Source: Timema cristinae
Lineage: Eukaryota > Arthropoda > Insecta > Phasmatodea > Timematidae
Direction: 5' to 3'
Length of the DNA stretch: 64,000 nt
Assembly (NCBI GenBank): GCA_039000515.1
Contig: JBCFYV010000001.1
Location: 35,569,620 to 35,633,619 of the forward strand
Shown: positions 1 through 10,739 of the stretch, in pieces
Position numbering within the stretch: position 1 is the first letter of the stretch
Layout: the number at the start of each line of letters is the position of its first letter
The notes under the pieces: generated by a model
Databases searched by the model: none
What the model saw: only the letters and a program-made list of their open reading frames with translations
Told to the model about the DNA's origin: nothing
Position numbers and translations under genes: made by a program

Positions 1-123
1 ATAAATCATACATCTGTCAAGGAAGACTAAGTTTAGGATTAGATAAATATATTTTTGTGACTGTTAGCTCCATTTTTATCCCAATTATTAAGACCAACAA
101 GATAAGAGATTATACTTTTTTTC

Positions 124-148
124 CACACACACATACACACACACACAC

Positions 149-195
<47 letters not shown>
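124..195. repeat. CA/TA compound microsatellite
   Basis: A run of CA dinucleotides (124-150, one interruption) passes directly into an uninterrupted run of about 22 TA units (151-195). It abuts the 5' side of a SINE C copy. No coding capacity. Confidence 0.97.
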
Positions 196-198
<3 letters not shown>

Positions 199-204
199 CG
201 ACAC

Positions 205-475
205 CTTGTATTAGTTTGTAGTGTGTTTGTCTATCGAGCTAAGGGCCCCGGGTTCAAATACCAGCATGACAAAAAAAATATCCTTGGTTAAATGCGGGTT
301 TACCCCTTTTCCATTATGTATTAACGGCTGGGGACTGGATGTTGTGCTTTTCCTAGTATTTAGTTATATTATAAAGCATATGAAGCTACAACAGGCAAGC
401 CGGTAGTGGAAAACCTACGGCTTGAATAAAAATACTGACCCAGGTCACAGGCTGGAAACATTGATGGATATATAA
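205..475 (+). mobile_element. SINE C copy 1 (tRNA-derived)
   Basis: The left end looks like a decayed tRNA: an A-box-like stretch near 212-232 and a good B box, GGTTCAAATACC, at 251-262. Both are internal RNA polymerase III promoter elements. The body, with ACGGCTGGGGACTGGATG near 325-342, matches the copy at 1534-1767 over about 200 bp, which is what defines it as a dispersed repeat. The short reading frame over 221-406 is an accident of this element. Family name is mine; no database match was possible. Confidence 0.78.
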
Positions 476-844
476 ATACTCTATTTTACTCGGTCATATA
501 GTATTTATTACAATTAATATTTAACTGGAAGAAACTAATGTGTGGTTCATTTAACTAAGTATTAAAACTAACATTATTTGTGTTAGTAAAATATTACTTT
601 TGATGTATAGTATTTAAAACTCTCATATATAACATTTTCATAAAATTGAGGCCAAAAATCGTTTTATTTATCATTCAACTTGCGATGCCTTCCCTTCCTT
701 ACAAAATAAACTTATTAATTATGTTTGTATTATTCATCAATGAATAAGGCATAGTTTAAGGGGCCATAATAATAGCTAATCTTTTTCAAGTTTTTATAGC
801 AAAATGTTTTTGCCCAAAATAAACATAATATGGCTTTAGTACAA
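476..844. other. AT-rich non-coding stretch
   Basis: No sustained reading frame, motif or repeat that I can name. Background AT-rich sequence between a SINE and a foldback repeat. Confidence 0.7.
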
Positions 845-1050
845 ATATAGTTTAATTTTTTTTCACATGTTGACCTCAACAAATCTTCAACATAAAAAGT
901 CATGAGAATAGCAACATTGGATGAGAATCTTTAAAAAACGAAGAAATACAGTTGTCATTAAATTTCAGGACACCCTTCCTTAACCGATATTGAAGAACTG
1001 TGAAGGTCACCATATTATGAATTATGGTAAACTCTATGTTTCTACTGAAG
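845..1050 (+). mobile_element. foldback repeat F, copy 1
   Basis: About 200 bp with imperfect inverted arms (about 845-891 against 986-1036). Around TTCACATGTTGACCTCAAC on the left the sequence is complementary to GTGAAGGTCACCATATTATG on the right. The middle holds the core GTCATTAAATTTCAGGACAC. The same arm-core-arm order recurs at 33605-33803 (minus) and 49191-49389, with a decayed copy near 18925-19065. Probably a MITE or other foldback element. A 63-residue reading frame on the minus strand is a by-product and is not called. Confidence 0.68.
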
Positions 1051-1334
1051 CAATAATTGATATATTTTGAGCAAAACAAATTGATCAACAATATTTACCG
1101 CAGAAATTGTTGGAACAATGGCCTTTTATCGCACCCCCACCACTCTACTTTATTCTTGGAATTTATTGGTGGCCTGTAAGGTTCTCATTAATTTTAATAT
1201 GTTTCATAAAATAATTTTACATTAGTTCAAGATTGATATAATGTTTAAAAACATATAAATATCTTCTCATATTCTACCAAAATAATCTGTGTGTGGGAAT
1301 GGCCCTAGTATATATTACTTTGCTACATTTCTCA
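1051..1334. other. non-coding spacer
   Basis: AT-rich sequence with nothing recognisable. The start of the interrupted SINE C copy 2 lies at about 1335. Confidence 0.6.
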
Positions 1335-1767
1335 CATTAGCTATGTCAATAACGTTTATGTGTACTGAGATCTAAATGGTTTTCCACTCTCCCTCCACGC
1401 AAATGCGGGTTCACTTCCTCTAATTCAACCTTCCCAATTCCTAAACCATTAGAGTAATTAGTACTTAAAGCGTATAACCCGAATGGGTACTAAGACGCGG
1501 TGCTAAGTATTATTATTATTATCTACTGAGATCGGGGTCCTAGGTTCAATTGCCGACATGGCCTAAAACATTTATCATTGGTTAAATGTGGATGTATACT
1601 TTCACAATGATAAATTAACGGCCAGGGACTAGATGTTGTGCCAATCCTAGTCTTAATTTAGATTATAAGACATATGAAGTCACGACAGGCCTATCAAGCT
1701 GGTTGTGGAAAATATATGACTTGAATAAACAACTGACTCAGGTCGCCGACTGGTCATATTAATGGAT
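1335..1767 (+). mobile_element. SINE C copy 2, split by a younger insertion
   Basis: The 3' part (1534-1767) matches SINE C copy 1: a B box, TAGGTTCAATTGCC, near 1541-1554, then the ACGGCCAGGGACTAGATGTTG body and a GAATAAACAACTGACTC region. The head lies at 1335-1372, and 1373-1523 is foreign. Removing that block rejoins a head and B box of the right spacing, so this element was present before the insertion. Confidence 0.76.
1373..1523 (+). mobile_element. 5'-truncated SINE A inserted in SINE C
   Basis: This 151-bp piece carries only the 3' body of SINE A: the GGTTTTCCACTCTCCCTCC region, then GCGTATAACCCGAATGGG, then an (ATT)n tail. It is flanked by a perfect 10-bp direct repeat, TACTGAGATC, at 1363-1372 and 1524-1533. 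Target duplication plus 5' truncation plus simple 3' tail is the signature of target-primed reverse transcription by a LINE enzyme. It is younger than its host SINE. Confidence 0.88.
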
Positions 1768-2564
1768 GTAAATTAAAGTCAGACTTCTAAACCCCCCCCC
1801 CCCCCAAAAGTCTCCTATTTTAAACAACAAACGCTTTTAATTACCTTAGTATCAGGTTTCTGTAAAATAAATACAAAAATAAATATATGATATAAAATAT
1901 ATATCTTTAAATTTTTTAGTAAAGATTTTCCCTAGATATTCATCTTAAATCCACATATATATGGCTTAAAAGCAACAATATATACATGTCGACTAAATTT
2001 GTGTTGACACATGGATTATTGGTTCATATTCTAACTGGCTTATGATTACCGTTCTAATCCATATTCGATATCTGTCCAAAATCCGAGATTGATTGATATT
2101 GGATTATGGTTCACTAAAATGCCTCCAACAAATCATGGATTATGTCTAAATACAAGTTATCACGTTCATAAGCAGTATTATTAATGGTTTTAATCCAAGA
2201 TATATAATTGATAAGGCTTTTATTGAAAAATCACCCAAATTAGTTGGAAAGGGAAATTAAAGCATAAAAGAGCATATTTGTGATATTATAATAGTGTATC
2301 AAGCCAGGATTTGAGCCAGTGAACTATATATATGCTTATATCACCATAGGTTGTCCACTAAATATTCCTGTTCCTATACAGGTGGTGGTGGATATGTAAC
2401 GGTCTTTTTATTTTGGGACACCATGTAGGTGAGGTTACATCGTCCCGATAAGATAATAATTATGATATTAATGTATTTTCAGTATAAGTCTTAAACATAG
2501 CTTAAAACCTAATTAACCAGACCATTGCAACCATAGGAAGGACTTCCTATAAGGAAATATACCC
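1768..2564. other. AT-rich non-coding stretch with poly-C and a short palindrome
   Basis: Holds a C14 run at 1792-1805 and a perfect 8-bp-stem palindrome, ATAGGAAGGACTTCCTAT, at 2532-2549. The segment 2285-2345 contains a faint tRNA-like B box on the minus strand (GGCTCAAATCC in reverse complement), possibly a very old SINE head. No coding sequence. Confidence 0.6.
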
Positions 2565-2640
2565 GTGGAACCACAGGCAATTGAACCTGGAAACTTCAGA
2601 TTAGTATTCAAGAATGTTGACCATTTGATCAAGAGGGCAA
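2565..2640 (-). mobile_element. tRNA-like SINE head
   Basis: On the minus strand the order is an A-box-like TTGATCAAATGGTCAAC (2615-2635), then a B box CCAGGTTCAATTGCCTG (2574-2590), at the spacing of a tRNA gene. There is no acceptor stem or clean cloverleaf, so it is a SINE head or decayed tRNA-like sequence rather than a tRNA gene. The family was not identified. Confidence 0.5.
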
Positions 2641-2743
2641 CTAAATTCATCGTTAATCAAGTACAATGCGAGTTAAGCGCCTGAAATGTTTGACCACCTG
2701 GTATTTTATTTCTTTTATGTCGTCCTACTATCCATCTACCTGC

Positions 2744-2981
2744 ATCGGTGGCAGCATGGTTTAAGGCGCCACTACCCTGCTGAACCAAACTACCGATGAT
2801 GGGGAAATCAGGGTTTTAATACTGTTGGTGTGTACAAAGGGTGATTTTTCCAAGAAGTTTTTATAATTTCCCCACAAGAAAATGCGGTTACACTTCCTCT
2901 AAATTTAATCTGCCTTATACCTAACTAAGTAGCATAATTAGTTCATGTGTGTATAGCCTGAACAGGTAGTAAGATAGAGTG

Positions 2982-2983
<2 letters not shown>
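2744..2983 (+). mobile_element. SINE A, near full length
   Basis: Head TCGGTGGCAGCATGGTTTAAGG at its 5' end (within 2745-2766), then a degraded B-box region, then the body CTTCCTCTAAATTTAATC and the 3' module GTGTATAGCCTGAACAGGTA. In this copy the 3' hairpin stem reads CCTG/CAGG where other copies read CCCG/CGGG, so pairing is kept. The 3' end runs straight into an AT microsatellite. Confidence 0.85.
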
Positions 2984-3016
<33 letters not shown>

Positions 3017-3290
3017 TACATACATATATATACATACACATATATATATACATATATATGTATATATACGCATGTTAATACATATTACATAATATATACA
3101 TATAACATATATATATATATATATATATATACTATATATATATATAATATATATATATATATTATATATGAATATATACGCATGTATACATACATATATA
3201 CATATATATGTATGTATACATACATATATACATATATATGTATGTATACATATATATGCATATATATATATGTATATATATAATACCTGT
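2984..3290. repeat. long TA/GTATACATA microsatellite
   Basis: About 300 bp of TA repeats and 10-14 bp units such as CATATATACATACATATA. The tract is highly self-complementary and probably grew from the simple tail of the SINE on its left. A reading frame on its minus strand that encodes mainly Tyr, Ile and Met is an artefact. Confidence 0.95.
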
Positions 3291-4269
3291 TTGATCCATT
3301 TAGCAATAATAATCTAAACACGAATAGAAAAGAAATTGGGATGTTAAAAATTTGAGGAAATTTACCTTAATTTGCATGGAAGGAAAGTGATAAAACCTTT
3401 AAGAAAATTCATTTTGAGCAAAACCAGCTGAAATTTGAACCTGCAGGTGACCAGTATATCATTATAGTCAATATTAACTTTTAATTTACAGACCTATATA
3501 TGCAGTTATCTCCAAAAATATAAATGTTAAAACAACTTTATATTAATCTTAAATTTCTTATTATGGTTTTAAAACTAATCTTTATTTGTAACCAAACTTT
3601 TTTTTCTCTCTCAAAAATGAATAGTTTTGAAACAACTTCTTTCTCAGATGATAACGCGAGTTTGCAGTTTTTCCACTGAGATCAAGAAGCTTTGAGCTGC
3701 GGGACAGAACAATAGTGTGTGTGTATATAATTCATAGTTCTCCCACAAAGGGGAGGAAATGCTAATCCAGATTGTTTGCACATTCAAATGGGAAAGTAAA
3801 TTAATAAGGAAGTACAGTGCATGACTGTTTGCTATTAGCTGTAGCGTACTTAAACATTCGGAGACAAGAGTTTCACTAAGACCTTTCGAAAAGTTTAAGC
3901 TCGCCTGAGAGAGCCAAACTTTGTTGATTTGCTAATAAATTATACTTTGGTTCAAATTTTAGTGATTTTCTTAGAGGATAGTAAGAACTTAAACTTAAAA
4001 GTTATTTAAGACATTATTTTGCGTTTATAAAACTATTAATAGGATGATGTATAAGCTAAATATCTAAGCTTCTCTAAAAACTTATTTAATTGACAAGATA
4101 ATGATACTATCGTTTTAACATTAAACTCAAACATAGTAAAACATAACTTGAAACACGTTTGTTCTAAGATATTCGATAAAATACAAATAAAAACTTATTT
4201 TTAATGTTTAAATTGAGTGAATATTTTATGCAAATCATGTCATAGCAAGAAACGTCACTTCAATTCTAC
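3291..4269. other. AT-rich non-coding stretch
   Basis: No reading frame of note. The 3620-3960 interval is slightly richer in G+C but matches nothing I recognise. Confidence 0.6.
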
Positions 4270-4342
4270 GTTTCTCCTACCTGTTCTATAAGTGTAATTG
4301 AATGTGAACTGCACAGACGGGTTGTAAGACGCGTTGACAAAA
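4270..4342 (+). mobile_element. SINE A 3' remnant
   Basis: CAGACGGGTTGTAAGACGCG and the preceding TAAGTGTAATTGAATGTG resemble the 3' module of SINE A (GGGTAGTAAGACGCGGTGC). Only the tail is left and it is diverged. Confidence 0.5.
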
Positions 4343-4551
4343 AAAAGAAGACATTTTTAAGAATTATTTAAATCAGGTGTTATTTTAAATCATAATATCT
4401 ATTATTATTATAGAAGATAATAATTAAAACTAAGAAGTGGCTATCTCCTTAAAGTTAATCACATTCAATCGTTTGACATATCTAACAAAATTATTTAAGA
4501 AATAAGAAATATTTAAAAGTTTTAAAAATTAAATAGTTAAATCGTACATAT

Positions 4552-4572
4552 ACATATGTATATACGAGTACG

Positions 4573-4615
<43 letters not shown>
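4552..4615. repeat. TA/TG microsatellite
   Basis: TATATA run (about 4572-4601) followed by six TG units. Simple repeat only. Confidence 0.95.
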
Positions 4616-5414
4616 TTTCCGAAGATTAATAATACATTTATTACATATATCCTTAATAGGTATGATTCCCAAAATATACCATAAACAACTAAATGTTTAA
4701 TAACTTCTTATTATCAAAGGTTCCAATCATTCTTAATCCTATATTAACCTTCTTTGACTGACGTTGTTTCATTTTCACAACAGCTGTAATACTTTTTTTT
4801 TAATTAATGGTAATTAGGTTGGATCACCTCCAAGTATTTCTCAATTCGTTTCTTCTGCGTAATATGTCGCCATAAAACATTCAACCACATTTTTATTTGC
4901 AGGTGTATGGGAGTTTTAACTGGCACCACGCAGTAATGATGTGAATACGCAACGGTGCCAGTCGTGATGTAATACGTCTGGCTCATTGCCATCATGTGTT
5001 GAAAATAAAATAATACAGTAAAAATATAGAAGTAAGTAAAAGGTAATTTTGTACTACAGTAAAATTAAAATAATGCCTTATAATATTCTTTTTCTAATAA
5101 TAAGCTACGTTTTTGTAACCATTTAACATTATAGTAGTTTTCTTTTTTTAAATAAAATTTACAAAAATATTATATTATTCAAATACCTATTTAATAATAT
5201 TGCTTCAATAATAATATTATATATTAAAGTATGGGATTTTTGATTATTATTTATAACGTTATAGCCTGTTTGCAAAAATGCAACGGCACTAGTCCACGTA
5301 TTATTATTTTTGCGCCAGGGCCTAAAGGTTAATCAAATGAATAATTTGTATGTCTGTCATTAGCATTGCGCTATATTTACTACACGCAAGTAGTATCGGA
5401 AATAATGTAATGGT
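4616..5414. other. AT-rich non-coding stretch
   Basis: No convincing coding sequence. 4800-5000 has a 63-residue minus-strand frame without recognisable motifs and is not called. Confidence 0.6.
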
Positions 5415-5433
5415 CAATCTCATTTTGACCAAA

Positions 5434-5486
<53 letters not shown>
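5415..5486. repeat. (GA)n microsatellite
   Basis: About 35 GA/AG units with one GGG interruption. It sits exactly at the point where the Helitron helicase pseudogene to its right begins, so the 5' end of that element is lost at the microsatellite. Confidence 0.97.
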
Positions 5487-5489
<3 letters not shown>

Positions 5490-6690
5490 AGATTGCCCTG
5501 GCTGTTGTATCTCCCGGCATTGCTGTTACACACTTGACAGGAGTAAGAAGGACAGCTCATGAAACCTTGAAGTTACCCTTTAATCTCACAATCACAGAGA
5601 TGCCAGCTTGAAACATTACAAGAGGGGATAGGGGAGGTAAAGTTTCTGCAGGATTGTAAACTCATTGTATGGAATGGGGCTTCGTTGCTACATGAAACCA
5701 CATTCAAAGCATTTTATATAACCCAGAAGGACCTCAGATGTAATAATGAAAGAATGGGAGGCGTCACTCTGGTGTTGGATAGCGAATTTAGACAGACGCT
5801 TCTTGTCTTTTCTACGTGGGATAAGGGTCTGCAAAAAAAAAAAAAACCTTCCAACATTTATAATGGCATTTAAAGACTAAGTTAACTTCAAACATGCAAG
5901 TTAATGAGACCGGTAATCTTCTGCCCAATAGTTTGCGTATAATCTACTGCAAACAGAAATAGCAGCTCTGGCTTTTGATTATCGAAATTGATTAGTATCG
6001 ATGGAAGACTTCGGAAGTATTTTAAAAACTCACCAAGAGCTGAAATATGCAGTGTTCCCAAATATGGCACAGCCCCTTGACGATCATGCGTGGCTGTGTC
6101 AAAAAGATATTAATACAATCAAAGCAATACTATTAATAATATCAATAAATAAATTTTAACAGAACTGCTCTGCAGCCTTCAAATATATAGGTGAAATCGA
6201 CACATTCCCTGGTACAGTTATTAGGTGGTCATCTTACCACCTAAGTGTTTAAACTCATTGGAGATATCTGAAGCTGAAAATTGTTATGACTATTCTACTT
6301 TTTAAGAAACTAAATACCCCTTCACTCTACAAGGGAACACGACTCAATGCCAAGAAACTGTTATGAATGTGAGTATAGCCACAATCATGATTGTACATGC
6401 CGCAGGTGAAGACGTCTCCATCCAAAGAATCCCAATCATCCAATCTGATGTCCCATTTCAATGTAAACGCTTTCAGTTCCCTCTTATTTTGTTTTGCCAT
6501 GAGCATCAACAAGGCACAAGGTCAATCTATTAAGGTTGCCTGTCTCTATCTATTGGCTGCGTGTTTCCCCCCCAAGGACAGCTAGCTGTCTGTAACTTGG
6601 TTGTTCCAGAGTTGTAAATAGTGAAAGTCTCTACATATTAGCTCTAACTGGAAGGACAGCTAACATTGTTTATCCAGCGGCCCTTAAGGG
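5487..6690 (+). pseudogene. Helitron Rep/helicase pseudogene, C-terminal helicase part
   Basis: Broken PIF1-like helicase of a Helitron rolling-circle transposon; no intact frame remains. Reading through frameshifts and stops, family-typical blocks follow in the right order. They are KIALAVVSPGIAVTHLTG (from 5489), QDCKLIVWNGAS (about 5650), ERMGGVTLVLDSEFRQTL (about 5745), TSNMQVN (about 5887), VFPNMAQPLDDHAWLCQKDI (about 6052), SLYKGTRL (about 6324), EDVSIQRIPIIQSDVPFQCK (about 6405), FAMSINKAQGQSIK (about 6495) and LYILALTGRTANIVYPAALK (about 6631). The Rep domain and Walker A loop are missing. The Walker B region reads IVWNGAS where the family has a WDE-type sequence, so it is catalytically dead. 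Identification is from memory of the family. Confidence 0.9.
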
Positions 6691-7237
6691 ATAGTATATG
6701 AAGCTTTTATATATAATCTATATATATTATTATTATTATTATTATTATTACAATAATAAAGCCCTTGGCAACGTAGGACTCAAAGTCAACATCTTTATAT
6801 TTACTTTCACGTACAGTCATTAAACCGGGCGACGACGCCGGGTACTTCAGTTAGTTTATTAATACTCTCAATGAACTAATGTTGGTCCGCGTGTTGGGAA
6901 ACACTAATTTATATATTTAATTTAAATTTGATTTATTTTAAGATTGTCCAGAGGTATTTATTTTGAAACACTGTGCACAGAAATTTAATAAATAGCTATC
7001 ATGTTGAATTTGAGAGTAAACCTTTATCGTGTTTTTGTGTTTTTCAATTAATAATTGAATAATATCAAAGACACAATACAAATATTAAAAAAAAAAAATC
7101 AATATATTTTTGGAAGTTAGTTTATTAAGAATTTCTATTATATTTTTTAAATAATGTTCATGTTTATTTGGTATGGAGTAGTAATAATAATTGGTAGTGA
7201 GGGTAGATGTTGTTTAATTCCCTTCTCCTTATTTTAT
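6691..7237. other. non-coding with ATT microsatellite
   Basis: An (ATT)n run of about eight units lies at 6729-6752. The rest is AT-rich with no gene; the Helitron 3' terminus was not found here. Confidence 0.6.
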
Positions 7238-7295
7238 ATATATATATATATATGTAGTTTTTCTTCTGTGATGAAGACATATATATATATATATA
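7238..7295. repeat. TA repeats flanking a duplicated arm fragment
   Basis: TA run 7238-7254, then a 25-bp copy of the foldback arm (TTTTTCTTCTGTGATGAAG, 7257-7279), then a second TA run 7279-7295. The arm fragment is a direct duplicate of the start of the next element. Confidence 0.85.
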
Positions 7296-7561
7296 GTTTT
7301 TCTTCTGTGATGAAGACATGTTTCGGTGAATTTTACCTCATATTCAAGTCTCGTTTATATTAAAGATGAGTGACTTTACTTCACACAATTGGAAATTAGG
7401 GAAAATTGTTACCTAGTATGATGATCAACAATCTAATCTCCCTAGGTAAATTTTTCACAACTTTCCAATTGTGTGAAGTAAAATCAATCATCTTTAATAC
7501 AAATAAGACTTGAAGATGGTGTAAAATTCACCGAAAGATGCCCTCATCATAGAAGAAAAAC
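7296..7561. mobile_element. 266-bp foldback MITE
   Basis: Long inverted repeat. The left arm (7296-7416) begins GTTTTTCTTCTGTGATGAAG and the right arm (7440-7561) is its imperfect complement, ending AGAAGAAAAAC. A loop of about 24 bases separates them. Shared landmarks in both arms include CGGTGAATTTTAC and TTTTACTTCACACAATTGG. TA microsatellite lies on both sides, which suits a TA-targeting DNA transposon, although the TA repeats hide the exact target duplication. No transposase is encoded. Confidence 0.85.
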
Positions 7562-8433
7562 TATATATATATATATATATATAAGGTGAGGGGAATAAAA
7601 CGTATATTTAACCTCATTATCAACTATTATCTTTTTTCCTTCCTTTTCATTAAATTTTTCTATTCGTCCTTTTTTTTATATAGAGTAATTCTCCCCTTAC
7701 CAGATATTTTATAAAATAATTTATAATTAAGTGTTGACCAATTAATTCAAATAGGATATAAGAATGTAGAGTACTATTGATTTTAATTACATTTATTTGG
7801 AACTAAAATATTGACACATCTCGCAAAGTTCATGTGATATTATTAACGGAGCCTTCAGTTAATGATACAAAATGGTGTTCACTCTTGTGTAGGGTCGCTC
7901 GATATTAAAACCATGCGCATTTTGAAGTGCGATATTTAAACGTACGGGAATCTGGGTGAATGGGGTAAATGAGGAGAACCTGAACATAGCGAGAGGAAAG
8001 AGAGAGAGATAGAAAATATAATGAGAGTCCCTGTTGTTTGAACAGTTTCTTTTTTTATTACACATTATATAAATAGAATTTATAAAACGTATGGTATAAA
8101 ATGCATTTTAACACAGAGAGAGAGAAAACTCTTTTTTGATAGTGTCAATTATTTTAACCGTTGCATCAACTAATTTAGATTGTATTTAATCATATAAAAT
8201 AAATTGTGATTATATTGTAATATGTTGCTTTGTCTGTTGAAATAATTATTTTGTTCATCAAAAAGTTTAATTTACGAGGTTTGGTAATGGTTTTAAATAA
8301 GATTCTACGTTTAATACAGGGCTTATTTGCTCTTAAGATGTATGGGTTTGAGGAAGATAAATATAGGAAGTACACTCGCTTCATCGTAGAGAAATAACTT
8401 TTTAACCTCTGAGAAAATTTAATGAATCGGTGG
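7562..8433. other. AT-rich non-coding stretch
   Basis: TA microsatellite 7562-7583, then AT-rich sequence. Two 60-70 residue minus-strand frames (7859-8065, 8190-8384) show no recognisable domain and are not called. Confidence 0.6.
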
Positions 8434-9101
8434 TAGGGATGTGGTATTGAAAGAAAAGTATCGATTACAGTAACTATCGTTATAGATTTTTTTTTTTATG
8501 ATTCTTTTTCTCTATCCAACTTCTCAACAAAAAAAAAACTCACTTATGGGAGGTGCCATTTTTTTAACAACATTCATTGTTGATATACTCTAACATGATA
8601 TAATACTAACTATTGACAAACAATATAATAATTAACGCCTTGTCCTTCTTCATTTATTTAAAAAATGAACATAAATTTTCTTCTTCGTCTGAATGTACTT
8701 TGTTTACTTTTTGATGACAATTGATAAAGGAAGGTTAGGTAGGCCGGGCGTCACTCACCCCGTTAGACAGGCGGCTGTATTGATAAACAAAGATGAAAGA
8801 ACAGATATCAATTATGATTAGCTAAACGAGATATAATGCTAAAGTTGTAGAAAATAAGTGAGAATTGAAAAATGTTGTTATTTATTCTTCCTTCACAGTC
8901 CACCTTGGCAAACATTATTTTAGTACCAGCATGGAGTGAAGCTAACAAAAAAATTGTTTATTTTGATACATATCTAATACCAGAGTGTGAGTACTAATAT
9001 CAGTAAAAGTATCGAAAAAAAAAATTATCGAGTAAAAAATATTAGTATTTAAGGGAAAATATCGATCTTAGTAAAGTATCGATACTTTTTTCACATCCAT
9101 A
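8434..9101. mobile_element. non-autonomous hAT-like element
   Basis: Ends form terminal inverted repeats: TAGGGATGTGG at the left (8434-8444) and, in reverse complement, TATGGATGTGAAAAAAGTAT at the right (9082-9101). The flanks carry an 8-bp duplication with two differences, ATCGGTGG (8426-8433) and TTCGGTAG (9102-9109). An 8-bp target duplication and TAGGGATG-like ends point to the hAT superfamily. TATCG(AT) motifs are repeated just inside both ends (near 8459, 8477, 9009, 9027, 9060, 9078), as expected for subterminal transposase sites. The 668-bp interior has no transposase frame. Confidence 0.77.
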
Positions 9102-9180
9102 TTCGGTAGTTGGATGGTCGGAGTGTCTAAGGCGTCACTTCTTGCATTATACTAGAGTGACGGTGAAGATGAGATGGGTA
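9102..9180 (+). mobile_element. SINE A head fragment
   Basis: TCGGTAGTTGGATGGTC followed by GTGTCTAAGGCGTCAC matches the 5' tRNA-like head of SINE A (GTGACCGCATGGTCTAGGGCGTC at 27565). The hAT-like element to the left inserted at or near its first bases. The rest of the SINE is not recognisable. Confidence 0.55.
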
Positions 9181-10739
9181 GACCTGTAACTAGCATAACA
9201 AATCAGCCAAAGCTTCCTCTACCTGTCGTTGGCTCTATTGGCAGGTGGGGAAGTATAGGCAACAGGGGAAACCCGTTATATGAGATGGGTCTTCGAAAAC
9301 TTGGTCAGGTGTATTGGGGGTGTTTTTTTATGCATGATTTTCAAAGATACTCTTCCTCTAAACACAAACGTCCTCATGGAGTATAAATCAGAAATTAGGA
9401 AGGAATATAAAGTGACCCATTAAAATAATAATAGAACTCTAAAAACTTTAAATGGAACCCAGGAAATAAGAGAAAGAGGGAAGGGTATATATAAAACAAA
9501 CATTTTTATATGTAGTAGTAAACTGGTCAATTAGGTGGAAGTTACTCTCCAGATATCTAAATACAAGAAATTTCTTAGAGGGAATTGGAGAAAAGCCAAA
9601 GGGGAAGGGGAAATATTGTCAATACTAACTCAAACAACTACCTCTCTGTGTGGTATAAACGCAATTTGGCAAGGGGATTTAGTGAATATTTCAAATAAAT
9701 TTTAAACGTCTGAAAATTTAAAATAAATCTCTGGCAGATAGGGATGAGGGGAGTCATATAAGTAGAAAAAAACATTATAGAGGTGGTATGAAATTAAACC
9801 TGCAAATAATGTTGTGTAATCACTTCAAATAACAAAGTTATTGTTAGATATATAATTTTTTATAAGTTGGAAATTATGAAATGCTGGCAAGGGGGGGTGG
9901 GGTTTCTTACTTTCCAAAACTAAAATAATAAACTATATATCAGTATGGTAGAAGATTGAAACATGTCAGGGAGATGTAAGAACAACTACAAACTACAGTA
10001 AAGGTCTGAACATTCTTTAATAAACCAGAAATTTGGAAGTAGGCCTATTTCTTCTCAAAATTCTCAAAACTAAAATAACTTCTATACTTTCCTCTTCACC
10101 CTTAGCATGTTCCTAGAACAATGTATATTAATTAGTTTCACTAATCTAATGATCATGATTGCGAGAATATTGTGCTGTCATTGGATTAAATTAATTTATT
10201 CACTAAGAATGGAGGATTGGTAAGATATTGTTTCAAAGACTTAATTTTTTTTACTAATTTTGTTGAGTGCCATAATTGGTTTGAGATTTCCATGACTATT
10301 TCAGGTAAATACACGGGTTAAATATCAAAATTATTACAGTCAGAGGTTGAACATACTTATCTCATATAGTTTATGTGGCTTACCCGTGTGAAGAACGGTT
10401 AAAACTGCTAGTAATAATATAAATTATATATGCATATATAATATGGATATTTGTATGATTGTGAGTTTTTATGTTTTATCTCTTCTTTATTGGGCTTTGA
10501 TGTATTAATTAATCTATCTTTTAATATGTCAATAAGTGTGTATTACATAGTTATTTAATACTTGTGTTTTTTATTAGTATAAATGTTTTATTGGACATAT
10601 TCTAAATCAGCAATTAATTATAATATTAAAACTACATAAATATATATATATATACACATTATTAATGGTGGTAAATTGTAAGAAAAGTCAATGATTTTTA
10701 TTCATACAGATTTAAAATATATTGTATTACTATCTATTT
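9181..10739. other. non-coding stretch
   Basis: 9181-9900 is somewhat less AT-rich than its surroundings. It holds one 70-residue frame (9174-9386) with no known domain. The remainder is AT-rich with small TA runs. Nothing supportable. Confidence 0.55.

Noticed and set aside
3085..3321. 78-residue minus-strand frame
   Set aside because: Microsatellite translation, as above.
6327..6512. 61-residue minus-strand frame
   Set aside because: Antisense shadow of the Helitron helicase relic on the plus strand.
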